A stretch of DNA of 64,000 nt, from NCBI GenBank assembly GCA_947247005.1, contig OX365944.1:58634096-58698095 (forward strand), read 5' to 3'. The notes beneath the pieces were generated by a model. That model had not been told where the DNA came from. It searched no databases and saw only the letters and a list, made by a program, of their open reading frames with translations. Below, piece by piece: positions 42,003 through 54,239 of the stretch. Both the position numbers and the translations under genes were made by a program. The first letter of the stretch is position 1. Each line of letters starts with the position of its first letter. The DNA comes from Spisula solida (Eukaryota; Mollusca; Bivalvia; Venerida; Mactridae).

Positions 42003-43440
42003 ATCTTTGTTTTGTTGTTACATATTGAATGGTTTGTGGTTACATATTGAATGGTTTGTGGTTATATATTGAATGGTTTGTGGTTACATATTGAATGGTT
42101 TGTGGTTACATATTCAATGTTTTGCGGTTACATATTCAATGGTTTGTGGTTACATATTCAATGGATGGTTTGTGTTTACATATTCAATGGTTTATGGTTA
42201 CATATTCAATGTTTTGCGGTTACATATTTAATGTTTTGTGGTTACAACATTCAACCATTTGTGGTTACATATTCATTGATTTGTGGTTACATGTTCAATG
42301 GTTTGTGGTTACATATTCAATGTTTTGTGGTTACACATTCAACCATTTGTTGTTACATATTCATTGATTTGTGGTTACATGTTCAATGGTTTGTGGTTAA
42401 ATATTCAATGGTTTGTGGTTACTTATTCAATGGTTTGTGTTTACATATTCAATGGTTTGTGGTTACATATTCAATGGTTTGTGGTTACATATTCAATGAG
42501 TTGTGGTAACATGTTCAAGGGTTTGTGGTTACATGTTCAATGGTTTGTGGTTATATGGTTTATGGTTACATGTTCAATGGTTTGTGGTTACATACTCAAT
42601 GGTTGTGGTAACATATTCAATGGTTGTGGTTACATATTCATTGAGTTATGGTTACATGTTCAATGGTTTGTGGTTACATGTTCAATGGTTTGAGGTTACA
42701 CATTCAATGAGTTGTGGTTACATGTTCAATGGTTTGTGGTTACATGTTCAATGGTTTGAGGTTACACATTCAATGAGTTGTGGTTACATGTTCAATGGTT
42801 TGTGGTTACATACTCAATGGTTGTGGTTACATACTCAATGGTTGTGGTAACATATTCAATGGTTGTGGTAACATATTCAATGGTTGTGGTTACATATTCA
42901 ATGAGTTGTGGTTACATATTCAATGAGTTGTGGTTACATATTCAATGGTTTGTGGTTACATATTCAATGAGTTGTGGTAACATGTTCAAGGGTTTGTGGT
43001 TACATGTTCAATGGTTTGTGGTTATATGGTTTATGGTTACATGTTCAATGGTTTGTGGTTACATACTCAATGGTTATGGTAACATATTCAATGGTTGTGG
43101 TTACATATTCATTGAGTTATGGTTACATGTTCAATGGTTTGTGGTTACATGTTCAATGGTTTGAGGTTACACATTCAATGAGTTGTGGTTACATGTTCAA
43201 TGGTTTGTGGTTACATGTTCAATGGTTTGTGGTTACATGTTCAATGAGTTGTGGTTACATATTCAATGGTTGTGGTTACATATTCAATGGTTTGTGGTTA
43301 CACATTCAATGAGTTGTGGTTACATGTTCAATGGTTTGTGGTTACATGTTCAATGAGTTGTGGTTACATATTCAATGGTTGTGGTTACATATTCAATGGT
43401 TTGTGGTTACATATTCAATGGTTGTGGTTACATATTTAAC
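42003..43440. repeat. 22-bp satellite array with higher-order structure
   Basis: About 65 copies of GGTTTGTGGTTACATATTCAAT and variants (ATGTTC, GAGTTGTGG, TGGTTGTGG). A segment of about 250 bp starting at 42498 recurs nearly identically 471 bp later at 42969. Long open frames in it are an artefact of repetition. Confidence 0.96.
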
Positions 43441-43504
43441 AAAAAGTAAACTACCAAGTTATAGTCTAATTTCAGACATGTGGCAATTCAACCGACTGTA
43501 TATT

Positions 43505-43740
43505 TAGCCCCTATCCCCTGATCATTGAGACGCAAGTCGACTGGAACACTCTGTACCAATGGCTGCTGAGCACATTGGCTTTGGACCCTCTCAGGTGCTC
43601 ATTCATACACCTTGGTAAAGAGGAGCAATGTGTGTTATTCTTGCTCAGAGTAATTAACACTGAGCAATTGCACTGACAGGGATTTAACCCAGGATCTTTG
43701 ATCCCAGAGTGCACCCTATCTCTAGGCCACAGTTCCTGAA
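43505..43740 (-). mobile_element. tRNA-derived SINE
   Basis: Minus-strand head AGGAACTGTGGCCTAGAGAT and B box TGGGTTAAATCCC, followed by about 150 bp of non-tRNA body (TGCTCAGTGTTAATTACTCT). It directly follows the 22-bp satellite. Confidence 0.55.
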
Positions 43741-43844
43741 ATAATTTTTGTTTTTCAAATGAAATTCATGTATTGCATCAATATTTTTACTAATACACAT
43801 GTTTTTTATTACAAAACAAATAACTTATTTCTTGGTTGCAAGGA

Positions 43845-43952
43845 TTTATTACAACAAATTGTGATCATATTTTATTACAACAAATTGTGATCATATTTTA
43901 TTACAACAAATTGTGATCATATTTTATTACAACAAATTGTGATCATATCACA
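43845..43952. repeat. 26-bp minisatellite
   Basis: Four nearly identical copies of TTATTACAACAAATTGTGAT plus CATATT. Confidence 0.92.
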
Positions 43953-44189
43953 AAATAAATCAAGGCAGCTTGAATGTAAAGTCCATGCAAAGACTGAAAT
44001 ACATGTACAGTTTGTACATACAAAATTACCATCATACTGGAACTATCCCAATCATAATTATGAACATACTCTAATACATGTTGGAAAAAACATTTATATG
44101 TAGTATCAACCATCCCAATCACGGAAAAAGAACTACAAATGTATACTTATATGTTATCTGAACCATCCCAATAAAAAAATTGATGAATT

Positions 44190-44555
44190 GCTTATATCAT
44201 CACATGTGCTTTATAAAGTTATATCATCACATGTGCTTTATAAAGTTATATCATCACATGTGCTTTATAAAGTTATATAATCACTTGTGCTTTATAAAGT
44301 TATATCATCACATGTGCTTTATCAAGTTATATCATCACTTGTGCTTTATAAAGTTATATCATCACTTGTGCTTTATAAAGTTATATAATCACTTGTGCTT
44401 TATAAAGTTATATAATCACTTGTGCTTTATAAAGTTATATAATCACTTGTGCTTTATAAAGTTATATAATCACATGTGCTTTATAAAAATATATCATCAC
44501 TTGTGCTTTATAAAGTTATATAATCACTTGTGCTTTATAAAGTTATTTAATCAGT
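44190..44555. repeat. 27-bp minisatellite
   Basis: About 13 copies of ATCATCACATGTGCTTTATA plus AAGTTAT, with ACATG/ACTTG variants. It ends about 160 bp from the GPCR stop codon, so it may be in the 3' UTR or flank. Confidence 0.93.
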
Positions 44556-44715
44556 TTCCATGACGTATGACGGTTATGAAACAAGAACATATCTTGCATA
44601 AGTCCCATGTCACCTTTAGAAGTGATAATATGAGAGCTCCTACTTGTTCGTAAACGCACTCACATTTCACAGCTAAGTAGGTTCAACATATGAGTCATGT
44701 CTTACATTCATAGAG

Positions 44716-45787
44716 TCACATTCTTAGATCTAATTGTTGCCTGATGGGGTGGGGATGAACTTTTCGAGATATCTTTCGAATTTTTTCGGGCATGGATGTA
44801 GATCTTTGAAGCCGAAACCATTGACTGATTCTACTGAGTCTTCTGGGTTGTGATTTTTTATCAGAACTTTTTTCTAAAGGTTGTACAATGTTGGGATCAT
44901 GTGTTTCATGAATTGGCGTAAGTTCCTTGAAAGGTTGTAGCGGGATTGAAGTTGTATCTTGAACATTAGGTAGGCTGTAAGGCACTATTTGTGAGTCTAT
45001 GCGACTTGTATTCTCCTCTGCTGCATCAGTTTGCAATAATCGAAGAACATTTGAAAATGGTGCAAAAGCCGTCTGCTTGTACAAATTCCTGTATTTTGTA
45101 TTAAAACATATATAATGTGATACGTTTAATATCACCGAGAATTTGGCTATTATCATCAAATAACGGAAGAAGATCATATACTCCACATTGAATCCAAACG
45201 CTAGATACATCCACGTGGAGCAGAACGGAATCCAACATAACATGACAATAAGCACTGCAAACGTGCCCTTTGTTAGAACACTTCTTTCCTGTCTATAGTT
45301 TGGCTGATTCTGCATACTAGAGTTAAAACTACATCTGCTTTGTCTCTTTGAGGACAACTGAAACACATTTGCTTTTCTACCATGTAGATGTATAACTTCC
45401 GTCTGCTGACTACGCTGCATAGCCATGTGATTTAACCATCTGTTAATTCGCGCCTTTCTCACTTTTTTGTATATTTTAGTGTAAGCAAACACCATTATGA
45501 AAATGGGGAAAATAATTCCTACGAAGGCAAAACAAACACTAGGTAAGGGGTTTCTGTACAACACGCCATCATTGAAGAAACACATTGTTCCTTTATTTCC
45601 TGTATTGTTGGAAACAGGAACAGGATGAGGGTCGTCTGTATCTTTCTTGCTTTGTATGATATCCATCGCACATACTATAGCTGGATATAGCATACATAGT
45701 ATACTGATCAACCATATGACTATGATAGATAGAACAGAACTGATCTTCCCAGACATTGGCATCGATATCTGCATCATTTTCTTGTAC
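44716..45787 (-). CDS. GPCR exon 2 (TM4-TM7 and tail)
   Basis: Encodes the rest of Arg104 through the C-terminus. The acceptor TTTTCAG precedes GTACAAGAAAATG. A 1,072-nt uninterrupted frame with clear hydrophobic periodicity, CWIP in TM6 and a basic C-terminal tail makes it a real exon. Confidence 0.88.
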
Positions 45788-48333
45788 CTGAAAACATCAC
45801 AAAAACATCTCAGATATAGTATAGTGCTTCGTAGTTAACAAACTTGAAAGATTTGGTTAACATTAAATTTTGTGGATGGACAAATGGACGGACAGGACAA
45901 TCACTAAATTCCCTCTGCATCAGTAGATGTCAGGGCATAAAATTAGCCTTAGGCGAAAATATGTTTTTAATTAATCTGTTGTTAAACTATGTGTACATCT
46001 CACTACTGCAGTGGTTAATATGAACATTATACTTGGTCAGCAAAAGAAATGGCACTTTCAACTATACTGCCAGATGCCTAGCTATATAACTTCAGGATAG
46101 GCCTTAAAATTATTCTTGACATTTTTACGACAAACAGGAAGGGTTATAACCAATCCTGCTTAAAAGTGTGTATTATCCATCAAGACCTGACATTTTATGA
46201 CATTCCAACTTATAAAATCTGTTGACATCATTGGTCATGTATTACTAGTAAAAGTATGGGAATGTCTTGAAAAGTCCAGTACGATTCCAGGATGAGTTTT
46301 ATTAGCAACTTGAATGGCTTATAGCTGCAGTGAATATATTCTGTGTTGATGGCTGCAAATAGTTAATCTGGACCAGGCTCATTTTGTAAAACCGAAAAAA
46401 AATAACCTTTTTGATAGTAATAAAATGCACAAACCACTGACTTTTGTTTTGTCCAATTATAGGTCATAATTTGCTTACATAACCTTATTATGTTATTAAT
46501 AATACGTCCAATCCACTAGTATCTTTATCATGATATAAGTGAACTGCATTGCAAGAGGAACTCCGACTTAATTTTGCACTTCATAAGTGCCAAGGCAATA
46601 CAAACATAAATACTTTCATGTATCACAATACTATCATGTATCACAATACTATCATGTATCACAATACTATCATGTATCACATTACTATCATGTATCACAA
46701 TACTATCATGTATCACAATACTATCATGTATCACAATACTATCATGTATCACAATACTATCATGTATCACAATACTATCATGTATCACAATACTATCATG
46801 TATCACGATACTATCATGTATCACAATACTATCATATCACAATACTATCATGTATCACAATACTATCATGTATCACAATACTATCATGTATCACAATGCT
46901 ATCATGTATCACAATACTATCACATATTTCTTAAAACAAGCATTGCTACAATAATGTCAATGAAAAATAACAAATTATTGTGTTTCTTTTGCAGTTGAAT
47001 ACATACATACAGAAAGCAGTTAATCAAAATGTCATCAAATTAATTTATATCCTGGGTAAACACAAATTTATAAATGATTTTGAAGTTTATAAAATAAATT
47101 CTGTCTTGTACCTATCCACACAGCCATGATATGTAATAGATGCTAACTGTCATACATGTGTGGCACCCACCATGTGTCCTAACGCACCTTGTTCAAAATG
47201 TGACTTGTACTTATTCCGCTATGGATGAGTGATTTTTGATGGATTTTTCCTGGGACTGCGATCCGTACATAATAATCTTTATCTGTAAGACCATGTAAAA
47301 CCAGAGGTTTATAGATCACTTTTTACTAAAATACCTTAGATTCTGGAAAATAAGGGCATATTAAAAAAAAGCGCATATTAAAAATAGGCGCATAAGGCCT
47401 TGCGGTCAATCCATATCCAATTATAAGCACACATCATAGCTTGTCATAGTTTCGTCTTGAAAGTAGACACAACAGTTGCTTCTAATATACCTGTTTAACA
47501 ACTTTATGTATACAATAATAATTGTTGAGCAAGTAGTATACAGGTCACAAGTGATCTTACTTGTTGCATAGCCGATGGTGTTAATTAAACGATTAAGACA
47601 TCTATTTTATGGTATCACGCTAATCGTTTACAATATTCATACTTTTTTAATATAAAACATACTCTAGACAAATGAAACTTTGCATTCTACAAAGATGGTT
47701 GCATATTTGTTTAAGTTTGCCTTTCTTGTGTAATTCTGTTAGTAATACATGTAGTGTGCAAATCTGTGACAAAATATGGATAAAACGCTGCTTAAACGGA
47801 AGTCTTAGTCAAGGGAAATACCATTTTCTCACTGCCAGTTTTTCAAAATATATCAAAAATAGGCGCATATGGTATATACTAAAATTATAATAAGTATATG
47901 CACTTATTTTCTAGATTCAACAGTACTAGTATATCAGCTAAGATAAGTGTTTGGTTACCAATTTTGCAAAGTATATAATGTAATATATTGTACTAGCTTT
48001 AGGATATAAAACTTGTAATTACCTTAAAAGAGCAATTCCTGCTGTGGTGTATGTACATACAGTACCAAATATGATAAACACTGAGGAGAATAATTCACAT
48101 CCCAAGGTCCCGGGTAAAGTAAGGATCCAGTCTATAATGAGGAACACACCGCTGCTAAACAACAAGTTTATCTGCAGAACATTCTCTAGTTTGTGCAAAG
48201 ATGCATGCTTTACGAACATACCGACTGATGATAGAATCAGAAACATCCCAATCACTTGCACAACAATAGCTAAAACGGCTTCCTCCAAGACGAAATGCAA
48301 CTTCATGTCCGAAGTATTGTAAGAATCAAACAT
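44716..48333 (-). CDS. Class A (rhodopsin-like) G protein-coupled receptor, orphan, 2 exons
   Basis: This is a seven-helix plasma-membrane receptor with unknown ligand. Exons 48333-48023 and 45787-44716 join at a phase 2 junction inside Arg104, giving 460 residues plus TGA. Approximate helices are TM1 17-41, TM2 52-74, TM3 80-103, TM4 118-144, TM5 186-209, TM6 278-300 and TM7 307-331, followed by a long 128-residue basic, Ser-rich tail. Cys79 and Cys173 fit the conserved disulfide. TM6 has the canonical CWIP (288-291). Two hallmarks are altered: DRY is LRY (103-105), and NPxxY is NVSHY (325-329). An N-glycosylation site (NTS) lies at residues 6-8. The frame stays open upstream of ATG 48333, but no earlier in-frame ATG was seen before an upstream stop or splice, so this start is preferred. 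I cannot assign a ligand class. It could also be a lineage-specific invertebrate orphan family. Confidence 0.82.
46615..46924. repeat. 18-bp minisatellite in the GPCR intron
   Basis: About 17 copies of TCATGTATCACAATACTA, one lacking three bases (near 46836). Confidence 0.94.
48023..48333 (-). CDS. GPCR exon 1 (TM1-TM3)
   Basis: Encodes residues 1-103 and two bases of Arg104. It covers the short extracellular N-terminus, TM1, TM2 and TM3 up to the LRY motif. The donor is TTTTAAG|GTAATT. The intron interrupts the DRY-equivalent codon, an insertion site that also occurs in other class A receptor genes. Confidence 0.82.
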
Positions 48334-48832
48334 GTTTCTGTTGTCAAACAGTAGCAAAATGTATTGCAATGCAATTAGATATTCAGATTTTGCTTAAAGA
48401 TGTCTTTAAACACAATTGCAATACAGCATAAGTGTATGTCAGCAAATCAAACGGTTACCATTTCAAATTTAACACATTTAACATCTGAAATTTACAGCAA
48501 TTATTTTATTTTTTAGTAGAAAATGTTAGCAAATTTTGTAAATTCACAAAATATTGCCACGTCTTTAACTTAAGTCACCTACTCAGTTAATCAGAAAATT
48601 GCAATGTTGCAGATGAACATTGGAACATCATTCCATGTGAAACTTTATTCTTGTGTCAAGTTTTTAGCATGTCCATGATTATATACTGAGGCACGGCCAT
48701 GTATTCAATTAGCACACTCCAGTCTTAAAGTTTGTTTGTGGATCATTTCTGAGACAGCATATTAGCACTTCACGATATCAAACCTGTTTGTTTATGGGTG
48801 TAGGTTCATGAAAATGATATCAAAATGTGCAG

Positions 48833-48891
48833 TAATTCAATTCTGATTAACATGAAACATGCTGCATTATTTGATAATCAGAATTGAATTA
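48833..48891. repeat. 17-bp inverted repeat upstream of the GPCR
   Basis: TAATTCAATTCTGATTA and its exact inverse are separated by 25 bp, about 500 bp upstream of the GPCR start codon. Could be a regulatory site or transposon remnant. Confidence 0.5.
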
Positions 48892-49433
48892 TATAAACAT
48901 TCATAATATACCAATGACGTCATGTTGCCCAACATGAAAATAACGATACGATTTTCATAATCCTAATGATGTTCTATGATTTATGACAAAAAAGACGCTG
49001 CACATAGTAACGCATTTTTCCTACAAGTTATGAAAGTAAACTTAGAAGCATTATGATACACACGGCGACATAAGCTCCTGAATATGTAGTATAAGCTTTT
49101 AAGAGAGGGCGATGATCAAATCAATGTCAACAGAGGGCTAGAAGACTCGTATGTGGTAGCTCTGACAAGAACACCAAGTGTGTTATTGGCCCAGTAAATG
49201 CAGTTCAACGTTTCAATAATGCGACCGTTGGTGTAGATATATTTACTTGTGGGACTATCCAGATGCCCCTTAGAAATAGTTTTAACATGCAGATAGCGAG
49301 TTTCGGTTGGGTTGCACATTTTTAAATGACAAGTAAATGACTGCATGGATTCGGGAATCTAAGAAGAATACCAGTGATGAAATTTTCGGGAGTTAGTGCC
49401 ACGGAAGTAACGTTATTATGACTTTGTTTTTCT

Positions 49434-50512
49434 CAGGTATTCTCATATTGTCTTTGAGGAGTTCCCAGTCTAGGTATTCTCATATTGTCTTTAAGGAGTT
49501 CACAGTCTAGGTATTCTCATATTGTCTTTAAGGAGTTTACAGTCTAGGTATTCTCATATTGTCTTTGAGCAGTTCACAGTCTAGGTATTCTCACATTGTC
49601 TTTGAGCAGTTTACAGTCTAGGTATTCTCACATTGTCTTTAAGGAGTTCACAGTCTAGGTATTCTCACATTGTCTTTGAGCAGTTCACAGTCTAGGTATT
49701 CCCATATTGTCTTTGAGGAGTTCACAGTCTAGGTATTCGCACATTGTCTTTGAGCAGTTCACAGTCTAGGTATTCCCATATTGTCTTTGAGGAGTTCACA
49801 GTCTAGGTATTCTCATATTGTCTTTGAGGAGTTCACAGTCTAGGTATTTTCACATTGTCTTTGAGGAGTTCACAGTCTAGGTATTCTCACATTGTCTTTG
49901 AGGAGTTCACAGTCTAGGTATTCTCATATTGTCTTTGAGGAGTTCACAGTCTAGGTATTCTCATACTGTCTTTGAGGAGTTCACAGTCTAGGTATTCTCA
50001 TATTGTCTTTAAGGAGTTCACAGTCTGGGTATTCTCATATTGTCTTTGAGGAGTTTACAGTCTAGGTATTCTCATATTGTCTTTGAGGAGTTCACAGTCT
50101 AGGTATTCTCACATTGTCTTTGAGCAGTTCACAGTCTAGGTATTCCCATATTGTCTTTGAGGAGTTCACAGTCTAGGTATTCTCACATTGTCTTTGAGGA
50201 GTTCACAGTCTAGGTATTCTCATATTGTCTTTGAGGAGTTCACAGTCTAGGTATTCTCATATTGTCTTTAAGGAGTTCACAGTCTGGGTATTCTCACATT
50301 GTCTTTGAGCAGTTCACATTCTAGGTATTCTCATATTGTCTTTGAGCAGTTCACAGTCTAGGTATTCTCATATTGTCTTTGAGCAGTTCACAGTCTAGGT
50401 ATTCCCATATTGTCTTGAAGAGTTCAGTCTAGGTATTCTCACATTGTCTTTGAGCAGTTCACAGTCTAGGTATTCTCACATTGTCTTTGAGCAGTTCACA
50501 GTTTAGGTATTC
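49434..50512. repeat. 37-bp minisatellite
   Basis: About 29 copies of a unit made of GGTATTCTCATATTGTCTTT and GAGGAGTTCACAGTCTA. Two alternating variants (ATATT/ACATT, GAGGAG/GAGCAG) are interspersed. It begins about 1.1 kb upstream of the GPCR start. Confidence 0.95.
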
Positions 50513-50757
50513 TCACATATTTAATGTTAACACAAAGACTGTCATAGATACATTGAGACAAAGATAAACTTGTAAAGAACCCAATAAAAACATAATACCA
50601 ACATGGAGTATTAACAACCTGGATGAAGTGAAGAACATGTTATAATACATGCTTTATGCTTGACAGATACAATAGGCATGATTCTTGTAAATATAATACC
50701 AACGGGGAGTATAAACATTCTGGAGCAAGTGAAAAACATGTGACAATACATGCTTAT

Positions 50758-50840
50758 GAGGTCCATATGAAAGATTGCAAATATGTTGGTCTCGTAAAAT
50801 AAAGACTTTACTTACTTACTAACTACTACTTACTTACTAT
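50758..50840 (+). repeat. Retroelement 3' tail with ACTT repeats, second copy
   Basis: Shares TCCATATGAAAGATTG-like body and the GTAAAATAAAG-(ACTT)n end with 26125-26215. Confidence 0.5.
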
Positions 50841-50944
50841 GCTTTATGCTTGACAGTTATAACAGGCACCCTACATGATTCTTGTGAAGATAAACACTAC
50901 CACTCTCCCTCATCAAGGTTATCAGTTATAAATAAACATCAGTG

Positions 50945-51260
50945 TCGAAATACAATTAGGGGTTGACAAGTGGTCCGATAGCAAGAGCTACTGACTGCTG
51001 ATCCAAAGGTTGTGATTTAATCCCGCCTCATTCCAGAATAAAACAGAAATGCTTTCCAGTGTTTCCAACCTAACACAACTTAAAATACGAACATTTTTTC
51101 GAATGAGATTTAAAAACCAAGGTCCCGTGTAAGATGCTTGACATCAAACACATTAAAGAACCAGGGATGCGTCTGGAAGTGGGGCATCTTCTGAAGTGAC
51201 TAACCTCTTCTTGGGGCCATGTCCATATGGGTTACCCATTGGAAAGAATGAATAAAAGCA
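50945..51260 (+). mobile_element. tRNA-derived SINE
   Basis: Head GTTGACAAGTGGTCCGATAG and B-box-like GTGATTTAATCCCGCC. The body includes CCGTGTAAGATGCTTGACAT and CATTAAAGAACCAGGGATG, and the end is GAATGAATAAAA. The body matches a type I recall from bivalve genomes. Confidence 0.5.
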
Positions 51261-52210
51261 TGTAAATCAAGTCAGAATACCATTAGTCATTGTGTTTATT
51301 TAATGTTTACAAAATATACACAAATATTGAAGTAAACATAAGATAATTAAGTAGTTAATTGATTATTCTATTAAGGCAAATAACATTTACCGACAAGTAC
51401 AGTAATAGTAAGCGATATAAATCAAACTAATTATACATGTAACACAGCAATATTACACAAGGAAAGTTTAATCTCAATGTCAAATATTCATGAAAAAAAT
51501 ACATCCAGACCAAGAAACCATAACATGAAAACAAGACTTAATGAATACAGTTAAATACTCAAAACATTGAGAAAACATTGAGAAATGAGACACAGCTTAT
51601 ACGTAATACCGACATCATGATTTATGTACAGGATATTGTCACAACCAATCACCAGGACTTTACAGATCAACGAAGCTACCTCCAGTGCATATTACACGAG
51701 TACACAAACATTTGAGATGACGTGAAAGGCTTCAAAGATAAAAAGAACCTGTAAAACATGCATTTGGTATAATGAGAAAACAATCAGGATAACGGCACAG
51801 TCACCTTGACCTTTATCTTCTGACATCAATTTCAAACAAATGACCAATCTGCCGCCAAATCATGCATTATTTGTCCTTCACATTTGTGTTTGTAGTACAG
51901 ACCTTAGAATTGTTTAAGGCGCTAGGTCAATGCTAGGATTTTGCTTAATGAAATCTGCAAGGACTGCTAAAAGGTTTTAAAAAAATAAATTGCATTGTTA
52001 TCCATAATTTTAAGGCTAATTTTAACACGTTTTACAAGCTCTGGTTGCTTAAACACAGCAGTCTAAAAGATGGTTATAATTCCCCACCGCATAAAGTGAA
52101 CTGTGATCCTGACAGTATGCCAACCAGATTAGTTAGAATTTGGTTCTGATCCTTGTCTACATTTATTATCCCGGCTGCATGTTTTCATATATTAAACAAA
52201 GATGCTTCAT

Positions 52211-52659
52211 GCTTCATACAAAATTCTCGCACCAAAATTCAAGGACTATTCAAGGACTTTTCAAGGTAGAATAGATATTTTCAAGGCATTTTTCCAATCA
52301 TTTACCGAAGTTAAATTGTACGAAAATGCCATTATTTGCTGCCATGTTATACAATATTTATAGTGACGTCATACAGAAGAAAACTTGATTGTGCTGAATT
52401 CATTAAATACCGGTAACATTTACGTAATTCTGATTTTTGAGAAAAAGAGTGTTTCTGTTTCAATTTTTACAAAGATATTAAATGAGCCATTTTGACAACA
52501 TCCATACACTTTAATGGTTTTCAAGGTTGTTTGTCTGAATTCAAGGATTTTCAGTTAAATTCAAGTACCATTTTGGCTTCTTTTCAATGTAGCACTAAAT
52601 TCAAATACTTTTCAAGGTTAAAACCAAATTCAAGGACTTTTCAAGGCCTGTATGAACCT
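52211..52659. mobile_element. Probable hAT-like MITE
   Basis: The right end, inverted, reads AAGGTTCATACAGGCCTTGA then AAAGTCCTTGAATTTGG, a TIR I associate with hAT-derived repeats. The left end has the related GCTTCATACA and CAAAATTCAAGGAC. Several internal TTCAAGGACTTTTCAAGG copies. The target duplication is unclear. Confidence 0.5.
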
Positions 52660-52810
52660 TGTGCTTGAGGTGTAATACAAACACAAATCTAAAGGACCAA
52701 TATTACCTGATTTGCTCTCACAGAAATTGATATATTCAACGCAAGAACCTTGTAATATATTCATGCATAATGTTTAGGATCACATCAATATCTCTGTACT
52801 GTAATAAGTC
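52655..52810 (-). repeat. Interspersed repeat of the same family, copy e
   Basis: Inverse of the family: AAATCTAAAGGACCAATATT, AACGCAAGAACCTTGTAATA and GGATCACATCAATATCTCTG. It abuts the hAT-like MITE. Confidence 0.65.
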
Positions 52811-54239
52811 ACACACATACATAAATAGAATAACCATCACCCTAGGGTAAAACACAAAATATATTGGGTGAAAAAAATATTGATTGGTAAACAACAGAAC
52901 TTTTAATATATCAAAACGAGTCACATCTTTGAAAGTACTGTAACTAAAGCAGGCATGAAATGAAATAATTGAAGTTGAAAACAAACTACTAGTAAAAAAT
53001 GTATATGCACATAAAACACCATCAGAAAATGTTAACAGCCATATTGTACAAACCTTGCTATAAAGGTAATAATGGTTATAAACGTGAGTAAACTAAAGAC
53101 ATATAAAAACAAAGTAAAATAAATCATTGACACCGAAACAGTTATTTAATGTAAATAGATTATTTTCAAATAATACTTTGTTAACCAAGAATATAAAATA
53201 TAGTGGCAACTTTCAAAGCAATCATACATTTACTAAAAAGATGTTTACAAAACCGGCAGACACAAAATTCATAAACTTGAGATTAACTTCAAAACTCAGT
53301 CTGATTTCTGTTCAAGCAGGGATGATTTCCACAAACTTGTAAAGTAAACTCCATTAAACCGGATCCTATGAAAACCCAAAGTTCTTAAAAACCAAAAATT
53401 TGTCAGATACCCTGACTGCTCATTTCACTTCTCTTCATCTAGAAATAGAGAGAAACAATGATCTGAACATGGGTGTCCAATTATGGGTTTTAAAGGAGTT
53501 TTTTTTTCAATGTATATTTGCACATGAAGCAAAGCCTAATGTCCATTCAATTTGTATATGCATGCCCAAAAATACTGACAGCCTACATCTCTAATTTATA
53601 GATTATTCTCAATTTCAGTAACTTTGTGACTACAGGTGAACAGCACAGCAATGTGAAAGCAGACAACATGTATAACATATGGAAGCAGACAGCATGTAAC
53701 ACATAAATCTATTGCACCAGGAAATTATGTCACAACCTTTGGCAGAAACAACTTGTAGACATTTAAACTCTAGAAATATTAGAATGACAACATGAACAGG
53801 GCAGGTCTTAATCAATGACGTCATCAGTTTTTAAAATTTTAGGCAAACATATTTGAATCTAGACAATCGTTGTACATTCAACTTTAAGAGCATTTAAAGG
53901 CAGGAATCAAACTATGCCGTCTCCCTGAATTTCAATTTATTCCTAGATGGCGAACAAATTAAGAAGACAGATCTATGGCCGTCACTGGCACAAAATGATG
54001 GAACAAAATACCCAACTATCTGAAAGACATTCACTGCAAAGTAATGTTCAGATCAAAATTTAAAACACATTCGTAGGCATGTAATTGTGAAGCGCAATAG
54101 AATATGTATAATTAATTTTTGTGCAATACAAATGTCATGTTTTTGTTTTTTTGAAATCAAATAGTCAAATTGACATTTAAGACAATACATTTAGATAAAC
54201 AGGATCTATCAATGATGGTTGAAGGATAGCCCCAGAATA

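Larger units (their letters stand above)
39582..44715. other. Intergenic region between UBXN8 and the GPCR (convergent 3' ends)
   Basis: Holds the UBXN8 3' UTR (no clear AATAAA), the large foldback element, a hairpin, the 22-bp satellite, a SINE and two small minisatellites. No gene seen. Confidence 0.65.

Noticed and set aside
42051..43439. Several overlapping frames of 60-150 residues (WFVVTYSMVCGY-like repeats)
   Set aside because: These are translations of the 22-bp satellite in all frames, not proteins. The hydrophobic look is a by-product of TGGTTTGTGGTTACA.
44180..46934. Frames of IKLYHHMCF and NTIMYH repeats near the GPCR
   Set aside because: 27-bp and 18-bp minisatellites; periods divisible by three create artificial frames.
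48334..48369. Upstream start for the GPCR at 48369
   Set aside because: That codon is TTG, not ATG. The first ATG in the frame is 48333, which directly precedes an N-glycosylated N-terminus.
49434..50512. CRISPR-like array of 37-bp repeats
   Set aside because: Units are contiguous with no unique spacers, and the DNA is animal. It is an ordinary minisatellite.
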